Shown here piece by piece: positions 1 to 9,004 of a stretch of 64,000 bases of DNA. Below the pieces are notes generated by a model. That model saw only the letters and a program-made list of their open reading frames with translations, was not told where the DNA came from and searched no databases. The stretch's first letter is position 1. Every line of letters begins with the position of its first letter. This stretch comes from Prosthecobacter sp. (GTDB taxonomy: Bacteria; Verrucomicrobiota; Verrucomicrobiia; Verrucomicrobiales; Verrucomicrobiaceae). The translations under genes were made by a program, and so were the position numbers. The stretch lies in the NCBI RefSeq assembly GCF_034366625.1, contig NZ_JAXMIH010000006.1, positions 434,001 through 498,000 of the forward strand, written 5' to 3'.

Positions 1-1391
1 CACACACAGAACGCTTGTGCATTGTCCCAACTCACCGCCACCATCGGATGCATTGGTCCCTGCTCAAATTTCACATTCACTCGTGCGAGCTTGGTCTCCT
101 GCATGAACACCTCGTAGTCCTGCACGCGAGTCTCCCACACGCTGAAAAGCACGCGTTGCTTATCCGTCGGCCCACCAGTGATCGGCACGGGCAAGAACTT
201 CATCCCGAGGCTGTTCAGGAAGGGCGGCTCCTTCGTGGCGGAGATAGTGCCGCTGCTTTGGGGAAGTGTGCTGGCAACCGCCGGACTGGAGCTGGCTACG
301 GGCGCGATTTCGGGCGATGGGACGCCGCTGCCGCCTGAATCCTTGAGGAACAGCCACCCTGCAACACCGCCTATCGCAATCAGCGCCGCCCACAACAATG
401 GGGAGCTGTTCTTTGCGGTGCGAACGACGATTTGAGGCTGCTGCGGACGATACGGCTGCCCGCCGGGATGTTGGGGGCGCGCTTGCGTGGGCAATGCGGC
501 AGGAGCTTGCTTGGCGTTTTCCTCCACTTTCACCACTGGCTGCGTCAGGATGCTGTCGAGATTCTGCCGCATCTCCAGCACACTCTGGTAGCGCATCTCA
601 CGGTCATCCCGCAGCGCTTTGGCAATGATCCCGTCGTAGCGCGGGTCGAGGCCCGGCACCTGCAGCGAGGGCAGCTCAAACATGCCCTGCGGCAGCTTGC
701 CAGTGAGCATTTGATACAGCATGACGCCCACCGCATAAATATCGGCGCGGTGATCCACGCCAGTGCCGAGCATGAGGGCTTCCGGAGCCATGTAGCACAA
801 CGTGCCCATTGCCATGCCGCTCTGGGTCAGGCCGCTTTCCCCGCTCTGGGTCATCTTCGCCAGACCGAAGTCCGCCACCTTCACCACGCCGTCATAGCCG
901 ACCATGATGTTCGCCGGTTTGATGTCGCGATGGATGATACCGCGTTCATGCGCGTAGGCCAGCGCGTCGCATACATGCGCGGTGATCGCCATGGCATGGT
1001 CCGTGTGCAGGCGCTTCTGCTGGGCGATCATGCGCGAGACATCCGTGCCCTCAACGAACTCCATCACGATGTAGAGCAGCCCGCTCGCCGTCTGGCCGAA
1101 ATCATATACCGCGACGATGCCGGGGTGGGTGAGCTTTGCCATGGCGCGCGCCTCGTTCTTGAAGCGCTCCGCAAAGCTGGTGTCGGCCTCATCGAGCGTG
1201 TTGGAAAGAATCTTAATGGCGACAGGACGGTCCAGCGAGATCTGGCGCCCCTTGTACACCGCCCCCATGCCGCCACGACCCAGCAACATCTCGATTTCAT
1301 ACTGCGGCAGCATCGCCGCAAGCTCCTGTGCCGTCGGCGGCTGCCAGGAGGCGGATGACCGCGTGGCAGGAGGATTCGAGTCGTGACTCAT
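1..1391 (-). CDS. Ser/Thr protein kinase fused to a formylglycine-generating-enzyme-like (SUMF1) domain, 3' end outside window
   Basis: Membrane-anchored Hanks-type kinase; 463 codons are visible and the C-terminus lies beyond the left edge. The kinase domain covers about residues 30-290: glycine loop GRGGMG (39-44), VAIK lysine K60, HRDIKPAN (HRD at 154-156) and DFG (174-176), so it should be active. A Pro/Gln-rich linker follows, then one membrane helix (SPLLWAALIAIGGVAGWLF). The outer part begins a FGE/SUMF1-type domain, seen as HPMVAVSWDNAQAFC at the edge. This kinase-SUMF1 architecture is known in Verrucomicrobia and Planctomycetes; its substrate cannot be inferred. The ATG at 1391 is chosen because the kinase fold starts about 30 residues later. 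It lies 69 bp downstream of the copper ATPase on the same strand. Confidence 0.9.
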   Translation of the reverse strand, partial: MSHDSNPPATRSSASWQPPTAQELAAMLPQYEIEMLLGRGGMGAVYKGRQISLDRPVAIKILSNTLDEADTSFAERFKNEARAMAKLTHPGIVAVYDFGQTASGLLYIVMEFVEGTDVSRMIAQQKRLHTDHAMAITAHVCDALAYAHERGIIHRDIKPANIMVGYDGVVKVADFGLAKMTQSGESGLTQSGMAMGTLCYMAPEALMLGTGVDHRADIYAVGVMLYQMLTGKLPQGMFELPSLQVPGLDPRYDGIIAKALRDDREMRYQSVLEMRQNLDSILTQPVVKVEENAKQAPAALPTQARPQHPGGQPYRPQQPQIVVRTAKNSSPLLWAALIAIGGVAGWLFLKDSGGSGVPSPEIAPVASSSPAVASTLPQSSGTISATKEPPFLNSLGMKFLPVPITGGPTDKQRVLFSVWETRVQDYEVFMQETKLARVNVKFEQGPMHPMVAVSWDNAQAFCV

Positions 1392-1460
1392 GGCAGCAAA
1401 ATGGACAGGAGACGTGCCCTGACGCAAGCCCGCATTTGCAACTCTCCGCATGCAGCCCGC

Positions 1461-3665
1461 TCACTTGAACCACCGCAGGCGCAGGCTGTTCAGGATCACG
1501 GAAACACTGCTCAGCGACATCGCCACGCTGGCGATCATGGGATTGAGCAGCCAGCCGGTGAGGGGATAGAGCAATCCGGCGGCCAACGGGATGCCGAGAC
1601 CATTGTAAAGGAAGGCAAACCACAGGTTCTGACGGATGATCTTCATCGTGGCACGGCTGAGCGCAAAGGCTTGATGCAAGGCGCGCAGATCGCCCTTCAC
1701 CAGCGTGACGGCGGCGCTTTGGATGGCGACCTCGGTGCCGGTGCCCATGGCGATGCCGACATCGGCGGCGGCGAGCGCGGGCGCGTCATTGATGCCGTCG
1801 CCAGCGAAGGCCACATACCGGTCTTTGCCCCGGGCCTGATAAACGTGCAGCAGTTTTTCCTTTGGCGAGACTTCGGCGGCGACTTCGTCGATGCCCAGAT
1901 CCTTCGCCACACGCTGCGCGGTGGGCAGCGCGTCGCCAGTGATCATCTGCAGCTTCAAACCGAGCGCATGGAGCGCTTGGATCGCCTGCGGTGCGCTCTC
2001 CTTGATCTTGTCCTTGATCGCAATGAGGCCGAGCGGTTTTTCATTGAGCACGACAACGACCACCGTGCAGCCATCCGCCTGCAACTGTGCCGAACGCGCG
2101 TGGCATTCGGCATCGATAAACACACCGTTCTTTTTCAGAAACGATGCCTGACCGACGAAGACTTCGCTCTCACCAATGTTGCCCAGCACGCCACCGCCGG
2201 TGATGACCTGGAAACCGGTGACGGTGGCCAGCGGGATGTTGCGCTCCTTCGCCGCGTTCACGATGGCCGTGGCGATCGGATGCTCGCTCAAGGCCTCGAC
2301 CGCGGCGGCGCAAGCGAGCAGATCACGCGCGGAAAGGCCGGGCAGAGGCACGATCTCCGTCACTGAGGGTTTGCCCTCTGTGAGCGTGCCGGTCTTGTCG
2401 AGCATCAGGATGTCGATGACCTGCAGCCGTTCGAGTGTCTCGGCGTTCTTGATCAAAACACCGAGCTGAGCGCCACGACCCAGGCCGACGGTGACGGCCA
2501 TCGGCGTTGCCAAACCGAGCGCGCAGGGGCAGGCGATGATCAAAACGGCCACCGCATTCACCACGGCGAATGCGAAAGACGGCTGCGGGCCAAACTTCCA
2601 CCACAGCAGGAACGTCAGCACCGCGACACCGACCACCGCTGGAACAAACCACGCCGAAACACGATCCGCGAGTCGTTGCACCGGTGCGCGACTGGCCTGC
2701 GCTTTGGCGGTCATTTCGACGATCTGGCTCAGCAGCGTATTCGCGCCCACGCGCTCGGCGCGCATGAGGAAGGTGCCATTGCCATTCACCGTGCCACCGG
2801 TCACAGCAGCCTTTGCCTCTTTCTTCTGCGGCATCGATTCGCCGGTCAGCATCGATTCATCCACAGCAGAGCTGCCTTCCGTCACGATTCCATCCACGGG
2901 AATGCGCGCACCCGGTTTGAGGCGCAGCACATCGCCGATTTGGATGTCATCCACGGGTGTTTCGATTTCCTGGCCATCGCGGACGAGCAGCGCTGTCTTC
3001 GGCGCGAGATTCATCAGCGCACGAATCGCCGATCCCGTCGCTTTGCGTGCGCGTAGTTCGAGAAGCTGCCCCAGCAGCACGAGCACGGTGATCACCGCCG
3101 CGCTTTCAAAGTACAACGCCATGCCACCATGCGTGGCCTCATGGGGCAGCCAGTTGGGAGCCACCAGTGCCACAACGCTGTAAAGCCATGCCGCCAGCAC
3201 ACCGAGGCCGATGAGCGTGAACATGTTGAAGCGCAGTGTGAGGATCGACTTCCAAAATCGCGCCAGCAACGGCCAGCCGACCCAAAAGACCACCGGTGTG
3301 GCCCACACCATCTGCATCCAGCCGGAGGCGTCGTGCGAAATGTCGCGGATCACCGGCAGATTCATGCCCATCGAGAGCAGCACGACCGGCACGGTCATGG
3401 CGGCGCTCCAGCGCACGCGCCACCACAGGTCACGCACCTCGTCATCACCGCCGTCGCCGCAGCATTCGGGCTCATTGCGCATGGCGAGCGGATTTTTCTC
3501 CAAGGCCATGCCGCATTGAGGACACGCGCCGGGTTTGTCAGATCGCACTCCTTCGCACATCGGGCAGATGTAGGGTGCGGGCGGCAGTTCCGTCTTTGAC
3601 ACAATCACCGTCCGCTCCTCATCCGAGGGGCAGTGCGGACAGGGTGTCGGCGCGTTGGGTTGCAT
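1461..3665 (-). CDS. copA: Copper-translocating P1B-type ATPase
   Basis: ATP-driven exporter of Cu(I)/Ag(I) across the inner membrane, 734 aa. There is no ferredoxin-like CxxC domain. Instead a short N-terminal heavy-metal-binding segment (residues 31-57, CPMCEGV...CPQCGM) resembles the HMBD of many environmental CopA/CopB proteins. The core is complete: TGES actuator loop, membrane CPC motif (IIACPCALGLATP, Cu+ type), DKTGTLTEG phosphorylation site, SEHP of the nucleotide domain and GDGINDAPAL hinge. The C-terminus MSLSSVSVILNSLRL is typical of CopA. An in-frame TTG at 3689 would add 8 residues; the ATG at 3665 is preferred. It begins 62 bp after the cytochrome gene. No CopZ or CueR regulator is visible nearby. 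Confidence 0.93.
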   Translation of the reverse strand: MQPNAPTPCPHCPSDEERTVIVSKTELPPAPYICPMCEGVRSDKPGACPQCGMALEKNPLAMRNEPECCGDGGDDEVRDLWWRVRWSAAMTVPVVLLSMGMNLPVIRDISHDASGWMQMVWATPVVFWVGWPLLARFWKSILTLRFNMFTLIGLGVLAAWLYSVVALVAPNWLPHEATHGGMALYFESAAVITVLVLLGQLLELRARKATGSAIRALMNLAPKTALLVRDGQEIETPVDDIQIGDVLRLKPGARIPVDGIVTEGSSAVDESMLTGESMPQKKEAKAAVTGGTVNGNGTFLMRAERVGANTLLSQIVEMTAKAQASRAPVQRLADRVSAWFVPAVVGVAVLTFLLWWKFGPQPSFAFAVVNAVAVLIIACPCALGLATPMAVTVGLGRGAQLGVLIKNAETLERLQVIDILMLDKTGTLTEGKPSVTEIVPLPGLSARDLLACAAAVEALSEHPIATAIVNAAKERNIPLATVTGFQVITGGGVLGNIGESEVFVGQASFLKKNGVFIDAECHARSAQLQADGCTVVVVVLNEKPLGLIAIKDKIKESAPQAIQALHALGLKLQMITGDALPTAQRVAKDLGIDEVAAEVSPKEKLLHVYQARGKDRYVAFAGDGINDAPALAAADVGIAMGTGTEVAIQSAAVTLVKGDLRALHQAFALSRATMKIIRQNLWFAFLYNGLGIPLAAGLLYPLTGWLLNPMIASVAMSLSSVSVILNSLRLRWFK

Positions 3666-3727
3666 TGCGGTGGCAAAATAGCCGCACAAACAACGCCATC
3701 ACCAGACTATTCTTGGCGAATGCTGGC

Positions 3728-6700
3728 TCAACCCTTCGTGATGCACTCGTCAAGATTGAGAATCGCGCTCGCCACGGCATACCAGGCAGCGAATTCGGCG
3801 GCGGGCAGATTTTTCGGGAGTTCGAGGCCGGTGACGAGTTCTTTCGTGGCCTGCGCGTCGGCTTTGGCGGATTCAAACTGGGCTTCCCAGAGAGATTTGA
3901 GCACGCCGAACTCTTTGGCTTGCGGCGTGCGTGCCAGGGCGATGCGGAAGGCATGTTGCAGCCGCGAATCGAGATCCTGGCTCGGCGATTCAGTGACGAT
4001 GCGTTTGGCGAAGGCCTTGGTGGCCTCGACATAAACGGGGTCGTTGAGCAACGTGAGCGCCTGGAGCGGTGTGTTGCTGCGCGAACGGCGCACCACACAG
4101 GCCATACGTGCGCTGGCATCGAAGTTCATGAAGCTCGGATAGGGCGAACCGCGTTTGAGCACAACGTAGAGGCCACGTCGGTATTGTTCGGCTCCGGGAC
4201 TGACGACGTAGTTGTAATCCTGTCCGCCCACTTTTTTCCAGAGTCCATCGGGCTGTGGCGGACGGATGGGAACACCGCCCTGCTTCAAATTGAGCAGACC
4301 AGCGATGGCGAGGGCGTTGTCGCGGATGGTTTCGGCATCGAGGCGAAAACGGGGGCCGTGCCAGAGCAAAGTGTTGGCGGGATCAAGCTGAGAGCCAAGG
4401 GCGTAGGGCATAGGGCCAGACGCTTCGCGCGATTCGGGACTGGATTGGAACTCTTCGCCCTTTGCTCTTTGCCCTGCACTTTGTCTGTAAGCCGCGCTCA
4501 TGACGATCTTCTTGAGCACATGCTTCATGTTCCAGCCGCTGTCGATGAACTCGACGGCGAGCCAGTCGAGAAGTTCGGGATGACTTGGGGCCGCGCCTTT
4601 GATGCCGAAGTCTTCGAGCGTCGCGACAATGCCCTGGCCGAAGAGCTCGGCCCACCAACGATTCACGGTGACGCGTGCGACGAGCGGATTGTCGCGGCTG
4701 GTGAGCCATTTCGCCAAGGTGATGCGATTGGACGGGCCTTGGGGCTTGGAATTGAAGATGGCGGGAACCGTTGGAGTGACGGGATCAGCCGGATCGGTGT
4801 AAACACCGCGTTTGAAGATGGCAGACATGCGCGGCTGCGGGAGTTCGCGCATGATTTCGGTGGTGGGGGCATCCAGCGCGGTGATCTGCTTTTGCAGCGC
4901 GGTTTTCTGGCGTTCGAATTTGGCGAGTTCGGGATCTTTGGATTTCGGCGTGGCGGCGGCTTTGCCTTTGCCACGTTTGGTGACGACGGGCGCGGGTTCT
5001 TCGACGGCAGGGAGGCATGCAACGACATCACCCGTGATGCTGGAGATGCGCAGGCAGCCCATGACGAGGCCGTTGCCGAAATTCTGCTCCATGCGAATGC
5101 TAAGCTTCGTTCCGGTGGGGATGGAAACGGGTTTGGCGAGTTCAAAGGCGGCCCAGTGAGGTTCACCGAAGCGCTGGCCGATGGCCCAGGCTTTTTTGCC
5201 GGTCTTGTCGATGAGAGTGGTGACAGCGTAGCCGTTTTGTGAGTAGTCGGCGTGGGCAGCACTGAATTTGAGGGGCTGCGTTTTGCCGTCGGGCGTGGTG
5301 AGAGCACAGTCGAAGGTGTGGAGGACGAAGTTGGGACGATTCGCGCCGCCGCGGCCGGGTCCATCGCCCGCGATGGAGGCATGGGTGAGGGCTTCGAGCA
5401 GCAATCCGCTGAGTTCGCCCCCCTTGAGCTCGGCTTCGAAGGTGTAGGTGTCTTTGTCGGGCACAGGGCCGGTTAGAAGGACGCTGCCGTCGCTTTGCAG
5501 TTCGGACTCGGCGTCGCTTTCGGTGATGAAGGCGGTGGGCTTGAGGGCTTGGACGGGTTTGGCGGAATCGATTTGGCCAGAACGTGAGGCGGCCGGGTTT
5601 CCGCGTTGGCCTCCGGAGCCGGTGAACTGCTGCTGACGTGCGGTGATCTGAGCGTCGAGCGTTTTCAATTGAGCGGCGAGCTGCTGGCGCTGCGTTTCAC
5701 GTCCAGGATCGCTAATTTTAAACGGGGTGCCGTTGAAGCGGATGGAGCCGGGTGTGCTGGGATTGGCGCGCTCGGCTTCTTTCTCGGTGTTGTTGTAGTA
5801 AGCGAGGAGGGAGTAGTAGTCGCGCTGGGTGATGGGGTCGTATTTGTGGTTGTGGCACTGGGCGCATTCGAGCGTGGTGCCGAGCCAGACAGCGCCGGTG
5901 GTGTTGACGCGGTCGATGACTTGATTGATGCGGCTTTCCTCGGGCTCGGTGCCAGCTTCGACATTCGTGGGCGTGCAGCGATGGAAACCGGTGGCGATGA
6001 TTTGATCGGGCGTGGCGTTGGGGAGCAGGTCGCCAGCGATTTGTTCGAGGGTGAACTGGTCGAAGGGCATGTTGGCATTCAGCGCGTTTACCACCCAGTC
6101 GCGCCAGGCCCAGACCTCGCGCAAATCATCGCGCTGAAAGCCGTGGGAGTCGGCGTAGCGGGCGAGATCGAGCCATGGGCGTGCCCAGCGGGGACCGAAT
6201 TGCGGTGAGTTTAAGAGGCGGTTGGTGAGGGATTCGTACGCGGTGAGGGGAGCGACGGTGGAAGTGCTCAGTGCCGAGTGCTCAGTGCTCAGTTTCGGAG
6301 TCTGCGGACTGAGCACTGAGGACTGAGGACTTTTTTCCTTCGCCACAGCAGCCACGAAATCGGCTACTTCTTGCGGAGTCGGAGGCAGGCCGGTCAAATC
6401 GAGCGACAGGCGGCGAATGAGAGTTTCGGGAGTGGCTTCGGGCGATGGGGCGAGTTTGTTGGCTTCGAGCTTGGCGAGGATGAAGTGGTCGAGGTCGGTT
6501 TTGGGCCAGGACTTGTTCTGGATGGCGGGAAGTGGCGGACGTGTGGGCGGGACGTAACTCCAGTGCTTGAGCGTTTCGATTTTGTCGGGCCATTGGGCAC
6601 CGGAGTTGATCCAATCGCGCAGATGATTGATCTCGGCGGCCGTGAGGCGGTCGCCGCGTTTGGGCATGGCTTCCTTGTCTTCCTTGGACAAGGCGACACG

Positions 6701-6895
6701 GCGAAGGAGGTCGGGACCGATTTCGAGATGCTTCGCAGAGGCGGTGTCGAGGCGGAGGTCGCCTTTTTGTTTTTCGCTGCCGTGGCATTCGAAGCAGGCA
6801 CGCTGGAGTACGGGGAAGACGTCTTTGGCGAAGTCCGTGGGCGCGGCGTGGACGGCCGTGGCGACGAGCAACGTGATGAATGCGAGACGGATCAT
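3728..6895 (-). CDS. PSCyt1-DUF1549-DUF1553 secreted cytochrome-like protein
   Basis: A 1055-aa exported protein of the planctomycete/verrucomicrobial cytochrome family. Residues 1-17 form a signal peptide. The PSCyt1 domain carries a CxxCH haem site (CFECH, 34-38). DUF1549 (about 130-370) has the family's second CxxCH in CAQCHNHKYDPI (344-348). An insert at about 450-640 looks like a carbohydrate-binding/concanavalin-like domain. DUF1553 occupies the C-terminal third and ends in LNLDECITKG as usual. Family members usually neighbour a DUF1501 gene and are linked to polysaccharide use; no DUF1501 gene is next to this one. Two low-complexity stretches (about 188-213 and 803-835) are encoded by palindromic repeat DNA and look like in-frame insertions. 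The exact reaction is unknown. Confidence 0.9.
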   Translation of the reverse strand: MIRLAFITLLVATAVHAAPTDFAKDVFPVLQRACFECHGSEKQKGDLRLDTASAKHLEIGPDLLRRVALSKEDKEAMPKRGDRLTAAEINHLRDWINSGAQWPDKIETLKHWSYVPPTRPPLPAIQNKSWPKTDLDHFILAKLEANKLAPSPEATPETLIRRLSLDLTGLPPTPQEVADFVAAVAKEKSPQSSVLSPQTPKLSTEHSALSTSTVAPLTAYESLTNRLLNSPQFGPRWARPWLDLARYADSHGFQRDDLREVWAWRDWVVNALNANMPFDQFTLEQIAGDLLPNATPDQIIATGFHRCTPTNVEAGTEPEESRINQVIDRVNTTGAVWLGTTLECAQCHNHKYDPITQRDYYSLLAYYNNTEKEAERANPSTPGSIRFNGTPFKISDPGRETQRQQLAAQLKTLDAQITARQQQFTGSGGQRGNPAASRSGQIDSAKPVQALKPTAFITESDAESELQSDGSVLLTGPVPDKDTYTFEAELKGGELSGLLLEALTHASIAGDGPGRGGANRPNFVLHTFDCALTTPDGKTQPLKFSAAHADYSQNGYAVTTLIDKTGKKAWAIGQRFGEPHWAAFELAKPVSIPTGTKLSIRMEQNFGNGLVMGCLRISSITGDVVACLPAVEEPAPVVTKRGKGKAAATPKSKDPELAKFERQKTALQKQITALDAPTTEIMRELPQPRMSAIFKRGVYTDPADPVTPTVPAIFNSKPQGPSNRITLAKWLTSRDNPLVARVTVNRWWAELFGQGIVATLEDFGIKGAAPSHPELLDWLAVEFIDSGWNMKHVLKKIVMSAAYRQSAGQRAKGEEFQSSPESREASGPMPYALGSQLDPANTLLWHGPRFRLDAETIRDNALAIAGLLNLKQGGVPIRPPQPDGLWKKVGGQDYNYVVSPGAEQYRRGLYVVLKRGSPYPSFMNFDASARMACVVRRSRSNTPLQALTLLNDPVYVEATKAFAKRIVTESPSQDLDSRLQHAFRIALARTPQAKEFGVLKSLWEAQFESAKADAQATKELVTGLELPKNLPAAEFAAWYAVASAILNLDECITKG
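4391..4480. repeat. AAGGGC-type repeat inside the cytochrome gene
   Basis: Clusters of the AGGGC(A/G)AAGGGC type lie head to head: AAGGGCGTAGGGCATAGGGC at 4397-4416 and, in the opposite sense, CGCCCTTTGCTCTTTGCCC at about 4457-4475. They encode roughly residues 805-835, a stretch with no counterpart expected in DUF1553 proteins. The same sequence family recurs at 37336-37472. Confidence 0.6.
6261..6334. repeat. CTCAGT-type inverted repeat inside the cytochrome gene
   Basis: GTGCTCAGTGCTCAG-like copies (6265-6293) face ACTGAGCACTGAGGACTGAG (6308-6327) around a short spacer. In the gene's frame this gives a Ser/Gln/Leu-rich insert (about residues 188-213, SVLSPQ...STEHSALST) between the DUF1549 start and its conserved LLNSPQFGPRWARPWLD segment. 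It is best explained as an in-frame repeat insertion in a surface loop. Confidence 0.65.
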
Positions 6896-6934
6896 GCGGT
6901 CGTTGTGAACGACGGGAAAAGGCGGGACTTGCCT

Positions 6935-6956
6935 GAACGAGTTGGAAAACTCGTTC
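6935..6956. repeat. Short palindrome at the stop codon of the HNH-like gene
   Basis: GAACGAGT (6935-6942) pairs with ACTCGTTC (6949-6956) around a 6-nt loop. The hairpin begins at the TAG stop of the upstream gene on the minus strand. There is no T-run, so it is more likely a dispersed palindrome or mRNA-stabilising hairpin than an intrinsic terminator. Confidence 0.5.
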
Positions 6957-7288
6957 TACAACAGCCGGCGTGCGTTGCGCAGGCCGTCGGCGGTGACGAC
7001 GGCTTGATTGCGGGCGGCGATCATGAAGTCGAGGTGGTTCTGCCACTGCATGGGGCGCAGCGAGGCGAGACCAGTGGCGCGGCGGCTGTAGCCGTAGTCG
7101 GCGATCTCCCAGCCGTAATCGGAATGGCGGTTGCGGTAGTCAGCACGGTGAATCCACGCGCCGAACTCGTCCTTGCGCCAGACCTCGGGGTCGTTGCCGG
7201 GAATGGTCTGCGCGAGCGCCCAGACGCGGCGGATGATCTCGGCGTCGTAGCCTTCGATGGAGTCGGAGACGGTGGGGAGTTCGGGCAT
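6956..7288 (-). CDS. Small HNH-nuclease-like protein, possibly catalytically degenerate
   Basis: A 110-aa soluble protein. The pattern GNDPEVWRKDEFGAWIHRADYRN...YGWEI followed by LRPMQWQNHLDF resembles short HNH-type proteins whose usual motif is WRKD..G..I.R..YG...GWEIDHI...NLQPLHW.N. Here the IDH and NLQPLHW histidines are absent (WEIADY, LRPMQWQN), so nuclease activity is doubtful. The start at 7288 leaves 28 bp to the panC stop; an earlier in-frame start would lie inside panC. The gene ends in a palindrome. The family assignment rests on pattern memory and is tentative. Confidence 0.6.
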   Translation of the reverse strand: MPELPTVSDSIEGYDAEIIRRVWALAQTIPGNDPEVWRKDEFGAWIHRADYRNRHSDYGWEIADYGYSRRATGLASLRPMQWQNHLDFMIAARNQAVVTADGLRNARRLL

Positions 7289-7316
7289 TGAGGGGACGTT
7301 GCGAGAGCGGCGTGCC

Positions 7317-8165
7317 TTATTTGAGCTCGATGTTGTCGATGAGACGGGCGGAACCGAAAAAGACGGCAACAGCGATGACAACGAGCTCTGTGGTGGAGGA
7401 CACAGGCTGAAGGGTCGTGGCATCGACGGCGGAGACGTAGTCGATGCGACCCAGCGGAGCGTGCTGCTGGATGTGATTCGTGATGAGCTTTTGCAGCGCG
7501 GCGGGTTCACGCTCGCCGTTTTTCCACGAGTCACGAGCAGCAACGAGCGCGGCACGGAGCGCGGGAGCCTGGGCACGTTCTTCGGGATTCAGATAACGAT
7601 TGCGGCTGCTCATGGCGAGGCCGTCGGCTTCGCGCACGGTGTCGATGGCGTGGAGGACGACATTGAAGTCGAGATCGCGCACGAGACGACGGATGATGGC
7701 GAACTGCTGGTAGTCCTTTTTACCAAACACGGCGTCATCACACTGGACGAGGTTGAAGAGCTTGGCCACCACGGTGCAGACGCCGTCGAAATGGCCGGGC
7801 CGACTGGTGCCACAAAGAGCCAATGAGAGGCTCGTCTCGTGAAGCACGATGCTGCGATCGGATGGGTAAATCTCGTCGGCTTTGGGAGCGAAGATCATGT
7901 CCGCCCCATTGTCACGGCAGAGGCCGAGATCCTCGATGAGGGTGCGCGGGTATTTGGCAAAGTCTTCGCCGGGGCCGAACTGGAGCGGGTTGACGAAAAG
8001 GCTAACGGCAACATTGCCATTCGGACCGGCGATCTCACGCGCGGCACGCACGAGCGCGGCGTGCCCCTCGTGCAAGGCGCCCATGGTGGGCACGAAGACG
8101 CAGCGCGTGCCTTTGTTGATCGTGCTCCAGGAGCGGAGCTGACGGACATTGTTGATGACATTCAT
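7317..8165 (-). CDS. panC: Pantothenate synthetase (pantoate--beta-alanine ligase)
   Basis: Cytoplasmic enzyme that condenses D-pantoate with beta-alanine using ATP, the last step of pantothenate (coenzyme A precursor) synthesis. At 282 aa it matches the usual length of about 280. The nucleotide-binding HxGH-type motif is in PTMGALHEGHAALVRAA near the N-terminus, the KMSKS-like region in FGKKDYQQFAIIRRLVRDL, and the conserved SSRNRYL follows. Its ATG overlaps the stop of the upstream ABC permease by 4 bp (8162-8165), so the two are translationally coupled. panB and panD are not in the window. Confidence 0.96.
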   Translation of the reverse strand: MNVINNVRQLRSWSTINKGTRCVFVPTMGALHEGHAALVRAAREIAGPNGNVAVSLFVNPLQFGPGEDFAKYPRTLIEDLGLCRDNGADMIFAPKADEIYPSDRSIVLHETSLSLALCGTSRPGHFDGVCTVVAKLFNLVQCDDAVFGKKDYQQFAIIRRLVRDLDFNVVLHAIDTVREADGLAMSSRNRYLNPEERAQAPALRAALVAARDSWKNGEREPAALQKLITNHIQQHAPLGRIDYVSAVDATTLQPVSSTTELVVIAVAVFFGSARLIDNIELK

Positions 8166-9004
8166 GATTTTAAGTCCCGGGATTCAAACACGGCATAGCC
8201 CAGGGTGAAAAGACTGATATTAACGGCAAGAACCACCGCGTATCCACGCCAGATAAGCGGCCAGTCGATGGTTTCCGCCAGGATGCGGCCCCAACTGGCC
8301 ATGTGTTTTGTGATGAGGAGGTGCTGATAGTTGTCCATGAAGCCGCTGGTACGCATGATGAAGTCCACCAAGATGTACGTCAGTGCTCCAATGGTGGCAG
8401 CGGCTGGTTTGATGCGGAAGCAGGAAAGAAAGAAGGCGATGCTGCTGATGGTGGTCATGCTGAGGCCGAGATAGAGCGAACTCAGGGCGTAGCGCTGCAA
8501 ACCAGGACCCCAGTCATAAAAGGCAACGACAGACACCTCTGGCACGAGGGCAAAAAAACCGCCACCCCAGCCATACAACGCCAGGCCGAGCACAAACGCC
8601 GTCCAGGCGAGAAACTGGATCATGAACACCGCGTAGCCGGTGCAGGTGAGGTATTTGAGCAACAGCAGACGAAATCGGCTGACCGGACGTGCCAGCAGCA
8701 GCCGCATGTGGCCATCCTCCCCCTCTTTGGCGACGATGTCGCCCGCCACCAGGCTGAGGAACAGCGCACCGAGCAAAAAAACCGAAACGCCCATGACGAA
8801 ACTGGCCAGGGTCAGCGCCGACAGGTAATAGCTCACGTTCTCGCCTGAGCCGGCAATCAGGCGCTGGGTGGGCAGGCCGAACTTTTTGATGAGCAGAAAC
8901 ACAAGGATCTGCAGCGCCACAAAAGCCCCGAAGCCGATGTAGGTGCGACGGCGGGCGAAGAGCTTCAACAGCTCGCCAGACCACTGCTGGAAGAAGAGGG
9001 TCAT
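8162..9004 (-). CDS. ABC-2-type transporter permease
   Basis: A 280-aa integral membrane protein with about six hydrophobic helices, including YIGFGAFVALQILVFLLI, LTLASFVMGVSVFLLGALFL and GYAVVLAVNISLFTLGYAVF. A loop carrying DIVAKEGEDGHMRLLLARPV between helices 2 and 3 is typical of the ABC-2 (NatB/YhaP-like) permease family. It overlaps the ATPase gene by 4 bp (9001-9004) and panC by 4 bp, so it is the second gene of a three-gene coupled unit. The substrate is unknown; no accessory protein gives a hint. Confidence 0.88.
   Translation of the reverse strand: MTLFFQQWSGELLKLFARRRTYIGFGAFVALQILVFLLIKKFGLPTQRLIAGSGENVSYYLSALTLASFVMGVSVFLLGALFLSLVAGDIVAKEGEDGHMRLLLARPVSRFRLLLLKYLTCTGYAVFMIQFLAWTAFVLGLALYGWGGGFFALVPEVSVVAFYDWGPGLQRYALSSLYLGLSMTTISSIAFFLSCFRIKPAAATIGALTYILVDFIMRTSGFMDNYQHLLITKHMASWGRILAETIDWPLIWRGYAVVLAVNISLFTLGYAVFESRDLKS

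Noticed and set aside
432-1358. A 308-codon plus-strand frame opposite the kinase
   Set aside because: The kinase motifs on the minus strand explain the region; the plus frame is a shadow.
3296-5242. Long plus-strand frame over the cytochrome and copA genes
   Set aside because: Opposite-strand shadow of two clear genes; the translation has no domains and is Arg/Ser/Pro-biased.
3728-6895. A DUF1501 partner gene for the cytochrome
   Set aside because: Neither neighbour has DUF1501 features; the downstream gene is a copper ATPase. The usual pair is incomplete in this window.
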